The position numbers and the translations under genes are program-made. Below are positions 14,468 to 18,012 of a stretch of DNA of 18,012 nt, in pieces. Position 1 is the first letter of the stretch; each line of letters starts with the position of its first letter. The DNA lies in the NCBI GenBank assembly GCA_000436695.1, contig HF992604.1, forward strand, positions 1-18,012. The letters are read 5' to 3'. The stretch is from Prevotella sp. CAG:1185 (GTDB taxonomy: Bacteria; Bacteroidota; Bacteroidia; Bacteroidales; Bacteroidaceae). Below the pieces are notes generated by a model. It saw nothing but the letters and a program-made list of their open reading frames with translations. It was not told where the DNA came from and searched no databases.

Positions 14468-14495
14468 CGGCCTGAAGACAAAAAGCAACAGCAAC

Positions 14496-15422
14496 ATGAC
14501 ACTACAACAAATGGAATATATCGTGGCCGTCTACAGACTGCGCCACTTTGCCAAGGCAGCCGAATACTGCAAGGTAACGCAACCCACACTTAGCTCCATG
14601 ATACAAAAGCTTGAAGACGAGCTGGGCATAAAGATATTCGACCGCACGGCACAGCCCGTTACTCCTACCGACATAGGACAGAGAGTGATAGAGCAGTCGT
14701 GGAAGGTGCTGATACGCGCAAGAAAGATAAAAGACATTGTTGCAGAGGCCAAGCAGGCTCTTGGCGGAACATTCAGGATAGGCATACTGCCCACCATAGC
14801 GCCTTATCTGCTGCCGCGCTTCTTTCCGCAGCTTACATCGCAGCACCCTGAAATGGAGCTAAAGGTCATAGAGATGAAGACCGAAGAAATAAAGAGAGCC
14901 CTCGCAAGGGCCGAAATAGATGCGGCCATATTGGTAAGGCTGGACAACATGGAGCATTTTGCATCTACCACACTTTTCTACGAGCAGTTCATTGCATACG
15001 TGTCGCGCGAGGACAGGCTGTTTGAGAAAAAGAGCATACGCACGGCCGACCTTAACAACGAATTTATATGGCTGCTCGACGAGGGGCACTGCTTCCGCGA
15101 CCAGCTGGTAAAATTCTGCGACCTTAAGGAGGCACGCACAAGCAAGACAACATATAGTCTGGGAAGCATAGAGACATTCATGCGCATGGTTGAGAACGGC
15201 AAGGGCATAACCTTCATACCCGAACTTGCCCTGCCGCAGCTTTCCGACAGGCAGCGAGAACTGATACGCCCCTTCGCCATCCCCATACCGACAAGAGAGA
15301 TTATCATGATGACGACAAAGAGCTTCGTAAGGCATGCCGTGCTCAACATGCTCATAGATACAATAAAAAGCAGCGTGCCCGAAAACATGCTGAAACTGAA
15401 CAACACCGAGCAGAGGGTGTAA
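14496..15422 (+). CDS. oxyR: Hydrogen peroxide-sensing LysR-type activator OxyR
   Basis: OxyR senses peroxide by forming an intramolecular disulfide and then activates peroxide-defence genes. From ATG 14496 the protein has 308 residues. The N-terminal winged helix-turn-helix starts MTLQQMEYIVAVYRLRHFAK and includes VTQPTLSSMIQKLEDELG. A linker helix and LysR substrate domain follow. The redox cysteines fall at 199 and 208, in GHCFRDQ and KFC, the same positions as in E. coli OxyR, so this is OxyR rather than a generic LysR. An earlier in-frame ATG (14310) would add 62 residues without family resemblance and would cover the -7 box, so it is rejected. It is divergent from ahpCF, and an 18-bp hairpin follows the stop. 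Confidence 0.95.
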   Translation: MTLQQMEYIVAVYRLRHFAKAAEYCKVTQPTLSSMIQKLEDELGIKIFDRTAQPVTPTDIGQRVIEQSWKVLIRARKIKDIVAEAKQALGGTFRIGILPTIAPYLLPRFFPQLTSQHPEMELKVIEMKTEEIKRALARAEIDAAILVRLDNMEHFASTTLFYEQFIAYVSREDRLFEKKSIRTADLNNEFIWLLDEGHCFRDQLVKFCDLKEARTSKTTYSLGSIETFMRMVENGKGITFIPELALPQLSDRQRELIRPFAIPIPTREIIMMTTKSFVRHAVLNMLIDTIKSSVPENMLKLNNTEQRV

Positions 15423-15443
15423 TGCTACGTCTGCAACATCGGC

Positions 15444-15514
15444 GCATAAGGGCCGGCATGGCCAAGCGGTCTGACTCATAACGCAAAAAGACTCACCCAT
15501 GCCGGCCCTTATGC
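15444..15514 (+). terminator. Long hairpin after oxyR, possible terminator
   Basis: GCATAAGGGCCGGCATGG (15444-15461) pairs perfectly with its complement at 15497-15514, giving an 18-bp GC-rich stem with a 35-base loop. It begins 22 bases after the oxyR stop. No T tract follows, so termination is inferred from position and stability only. The loop contains CTGACTCATAA (15471-15481), which resembles a tRNA-Met anticodon arm. Confidence 0.55.
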
Positions 15515-15601
15515 CGTTATCACCGGCACAGTGCTATTCGAAACTTTTATCACCTTAACCTGCAAAAAGTCAATATAACACAACGCTGCCGGCACAAAAC
15601 A

Positions 15602-15634
15602 CAAAGGTATACCTTATTATATAATACGACCAAA
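15602..15634 (-). promoter_or_regulatory. Possible minus-strand promoter towards oxyR
   Basis: On the minus strand TTTG (15631-15634) precedes TACCTTTG (15602-15609) by 21 bases, matching the Bacteroidota promoter pattern. No gene lies downstream on that strand before oxyR. A transcript would therefore be a small RNA or antisense RNA crossing the 15444-15514 hairpin. Confidence 0.45.
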
Positions 15635-15703
15635 AAAGTGCGCAATGCCATAATTGTAACACAAATGAAACATCTGTTTAAAACCGCTGTAACACGTATT
15701 TTC

Positions 15704-15711
15704 TACTTTTG
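15704..15711 (+). promoter_or_regulatory. Promoter -7 box for the PiT transporter
   Basis: TACTTTTG matches TAnnTTTG, 43 bases before the ATG. No clear TTTG -33 box is seen at the usual spacing. Confidence 0.6.
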
Positions 15712-15754
15712 CAGCGTGAAATAAAACGGAATCACTCATAACAAATTACAGTTT

Positions 15755-18001
15755 ATGACAGAAATTTATTTTTTAATTGTCGCATTTCTGCTTTTGCTTG
15801 CAGTCTTCGACCTGTTTGTTGGCGTCAGCAACGACGCGGTTAACTTTTTAAACTCGGCCATTGGCGCCAAGGTAGCCAAATACCGTACGGTGCTGATAGT
15901 TGCCTCCGTCGGTATACTTATCGGAGCCGTGATGAGCGCCGGAATGATGGACGTGGCACGCCATGGCATAATGAGGCCGGAGAACTACACCTTTCAGGAA
16001 GTAATGACGATATTCCTGGCCGTAATGGTTACTGACGTCATCATACTCGACGTGTTCAACACTCTCGGTATGCCTACGTCAACCACAGTATCGCTTGTGT
16101 TCGAGCTTCTCGGAGGTACATTCATCCTAGGTATGCTGAAGATGCATGCCGATCCGTCACTCACCATCTACGACCTGCTTAACAGCGACAAGGCGCTGAG
16201 CGTAATCATTGCCATATTCGTGTCGGTGGCCATCGCCTTCTTCTTCGGAATTATCGTGCAATGGATTTCACGACTGATCTTTACATTCAACTACAAGAAA
16301 CACCTGCGCTACACAATAGCCATATTCGGCGGTATAGCGTTCACAACACTTACATACTTCATCCTTATCAAGGGTATCGGCAAGTCGCCGTATATCGCTG
16401 AGACAGCGCGTACATGGATTGAGGAGAACACATCAATGCTGATGATTATCACACTGATAGCCTCAACAATACTCATGGAGATAATCCATCTTCTGCGCAT
16501 CAACGTGTTCAAGCTGATTGTGCTTCTCGGCACATTCGCCCTTGCCATGGCTTTCGCAGGCAACGACCTTGTAAACTTCATCGGTGTGCCTCTTGCCGGT
16601 CTCGACTCTCTTAACGACTTCCTTGCCAACGGTCACGGCAACTACGACTCATTCATGATGGACTCACTCATGACATCAGCCAAGAGTCCTCTGCTCTATC
16701 TGCTTATTTCCGGAATAATAATGATCATAGCAATGGCCACATCAAAGAAGGCACAGAACGTGGTTAAGACCAGCGTTGACCTGAGCCGTCAGGATGAGGG
16801 CGACGAGATGTTCGGATCATCACGCGTGGCACGCAGTATGGTAAGAGCCACACAGGACATCGGCGAAACCGTATCAAAGATAATACCTGCCAAAGCCATC
16901 AAATGGATTGACAGCAGATTCAACAAAGAAGAAGTGATACTTGCTCAGGGCGCAGCATTCGACGAGGTGCGTGCAGCTGTCAATCTGGTGCTTGCGGCAT
17001 TGCTCATCGTAGTTGGTACAAACTATAAATTGCCTCTTTCAACAACATACGTTACATTCATGGTTGCCATGGGTAGCTCACTTGCCGACCGCGCATGGAG
17101 CCGCGAGAGCGCCGTGTTCCGTGTAACAGGTGTGATATCAGTAATCGGCGGATGGTTCGTAACAGCCGGTGTGGCATTTGCAGTATGTGCAATAGTATGT
17201 GCCCTGATGCACTTCGGCGGTTTCATCGTAATGATTGCTTTCATGTGTCTCGACATCTATCTTCTCTGGAGAAGCAACCGCAAGTATACAAAGAAGATGA
17301 AAGAAGAGAAGAAGGACGACGTGTTCCAGCTGATGATGCGCACAAAGGACAAGGAGATTGTATGGGACCTGCTGTCAAAGCACGTTGCACGCACACAGAG
17401 CTTTGTTACAAGATTTGCCCTCGAACAGTATAACAGAATCGTTGAAGGCATAAGCAATGAAAGCCTGCGCGAACTGCGCCACTGCGGCAACGCACTGAAG
17501 GAAGAGCAGTCGCAACTGAAGAAATTCCGCCGCAAGGAACTTCTTGCAATGAGACGCATACCGAGCGACATAGCAATAGAACGCAACACATGGTTCCACC
17601 TGGGCGTCAACAGCGACATGCAGTTTACTTACTGTCTGAAACGTATGCTCGACCCGATTAAGGAGCACGTTGACAACAACTTCAACCCGCTGCCAAAGGT
17701 ATATCTCGACGAACTTGAAAGTGTACGCCGCAAGATAAGCGAACTGATGAACCACACTGAGCAGATGATTTCTACAAACAGATACGACATGTATCAGGAA
17801 ACGCTCACAATAGCCGAGGAACTGAAAGACGAACTCTCTGTGATGCGCAAGAACGTGATAGACCACATGTATCAGGACAACAGCACAAACCTGAAAGTGT
17901 CGCTGCTCTATCTTAACATTCTGCAAGAGAGTCAGGAGTTTGTAAGCATTATGCGCCATCAGCTGCGCGCAGCAAGAAAGTTTCTTGAAGAAAGACAATA
18001 A
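15755..18001 (+). CDS. PiT-family inorganic phosphate transporter with C-terminal PhoU-like domain
   Basis: This 748-residue inner-membrane protein probably carries phosphate in symport with H+ or Na+. The two inverted PiT repeats are visible. GVSNDAVNFLNSAIG (23-37) and GNDLVNFIGVPLAG (269-282) are the paired G-x-x-ND-x-x-N signatures. GMPTSTTVSLVFELLG (105-120) and KLPLSTTYVTFMVAMG (425-440) are the paired P-x-STT motifs. About ten to twelve helices end near residue 505. The remaining 240 residues are cytosolic, highly charged and helical, like PhoU/DUF47, which in other bacteria is often a separate protein. Stand-alone PiT proteins are near 500 residues, so this is a fusion form. It has its own promoter and no co-directional partner within the window. 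Confidence 0.92.
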   Translation: MTEIYFLIVAFLLLLAVFDLFVGVSNDAVNFLNSAIGAKVAKYRTVLIVASVGILIGAVMSAGMMDVARHGIMRPENYTFQEVMTIFLAVMVTDVIILDVFNTLGMPTSTTVSLVFELLGGTFILGMLKMHADPSLTIYDLLNSDKALSVIIAIFVSVAIAFFFGIIVQWISRLIFTFNYKKHLRYTIAIFGGIAFTTLTYFILIKGIGKSPYIAETARTWIEENTSMLMIITLIASTILMEIIHLLRINVFKLIVLLGTFALAMAFAGNDLVNFIGVPLAGLDSLNDFLANGHGNYDSFMMDSLMTSAKSPLLYLLISGIIMIIAMATSKKAQNVVKTSVDLSRQDEGDEMFGSSRVARSMVRATQDIGETVSKIIPAKAIKWIDSRFNKEEVILAQGAAFDEVRAAVNLVLAALLIVVGTNYKLPLSTTYVTFMVAMGSSLADRAWSRESAVFRVTGVISVIGGWFVTAGVAFAVCAIVCALMHFGGFIVMIAFMCLDIYLLWRSNRKYTKKMKEEKKDDVFQLMMRTKDKEIVWDLLSKHVARTQSFVTRFALEQYNRIVEGISNESLRELRHCGNALKEEQSQLKKFRRKELLAMRRIPSDIAIERNTWFHLGVNSDMQFTYCLKRMLDPIKEHVDNNFNPLPKVYLDELESVRRKISELMNHTEQMISTNRYDMYQETLTIAEELKDELSVMRKNVIDHMYQDNSTNLKVSLLYLNILQESQEFVSIMRHQLRAARKFLEERQ

Positions 18002-18012
18002 GATTTCTCTGA

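Larger units (their letters stand above)
15423..15754. other. oxyR-PiT intergenic region, structured
   Basis: There is no gene in these 332 bases. It contains the hairpin at 15444-15514, a possible minus-strand promoter at 15602-15634 and the phosphate transporter promoter at 15704-15711. A 12-bp palindrome, AAGGTATACCTT, lies at 15604-15615. Confidence 0.6.

Noticed and set aside
14310..14495. N-terminal extension of OxyR by 62 residues
   Set aside because: The added residues do not resemble LysR proteins. The start at 14496 gives the normal 308-residue length with Cys199 and Cys208, and it leaves the putative -7 box at 14460 outside the gene.

Overview
The window reads as a chromosomal segment of a Bacteroidales bacterium, most likely Prevotella or a close relative. 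The grounds are: lineage-typical families (DUF4199, and a DUF6452/DUF6048-like pair), promoters with a TAnnTTTG -7 box and no E. coli-type -10, little Shine-Dalgarno sequence before starts, and a Bacteroidota-type gene content. No rRNA, CRISPR array, intact insertion sequence or phage gene is visible.

Layout. (1) 1-1083: an AT-rich block with two small overlapping genes. One encodes an unrecognised 199-residue protein with a long Ala/Val/Gly hydrophobic stretch, the other a four-helix membrane protein with an SdpI/DUF1648-type motif. (2) 1264-1512, minus strand: a compact RNA transcription unit of promoter, SRP 4.5S-like RNA (ffs), tRNA-Thr(TGT) and intrinsic terminator. (3) 1743-6379: a tightly spaced plus-strand run of DUF4199 membrane protein, GT2 polyprenyl-phosphate-type glycosyltransferase, DUF6452-like lipoprotein, DUF6048-like outer-membrane-type protein, ApbE flavinyltransferase and a Crp/Fnr regulator. 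Most of these products belong to the cell envelope. (4) 6487-11331: a second run of M3 peptidase, dCMP deaminase, S41 C-terminal processing protease and 5-formyl-THF cyclo-ligase. It ends in a terminator hairpin that contains the last stop codon. (5) 11332-11917: a gene-free stretch with a 19-bp perfect inverted repeat spanning 178 bp and an array of about four degenerate 21-23 bp units. (6) 11918-15422: the peroxide-stress locus, ahpC-ahpF on the minus strand and a divergent oxyR. OxyR has Cys at 199 and 208, and an OxyR-like operator sits directly upstream of the ahpC -33 box. (7) 15423-18001: a structured intergenic region with an 18-bp perfect hairpin, then a PiT-family phosphate transporter fused to a PhoU-like cytoplasmic domain.

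How the parts work together. The clearest regulatory circuit is OxyR activating ahpCF, readable directly from the protein cysteines, the operator and the promoter spacing. The most speculative but interesting items are the 5' two-gene cassette (possible peptide/immunity pair next to a tRNA locus), the ffs-tRNA co-transcript, and the repeats at 11423-11600 and 11717-11815. All assignments come from reading sequence and motifs; no database search was run.
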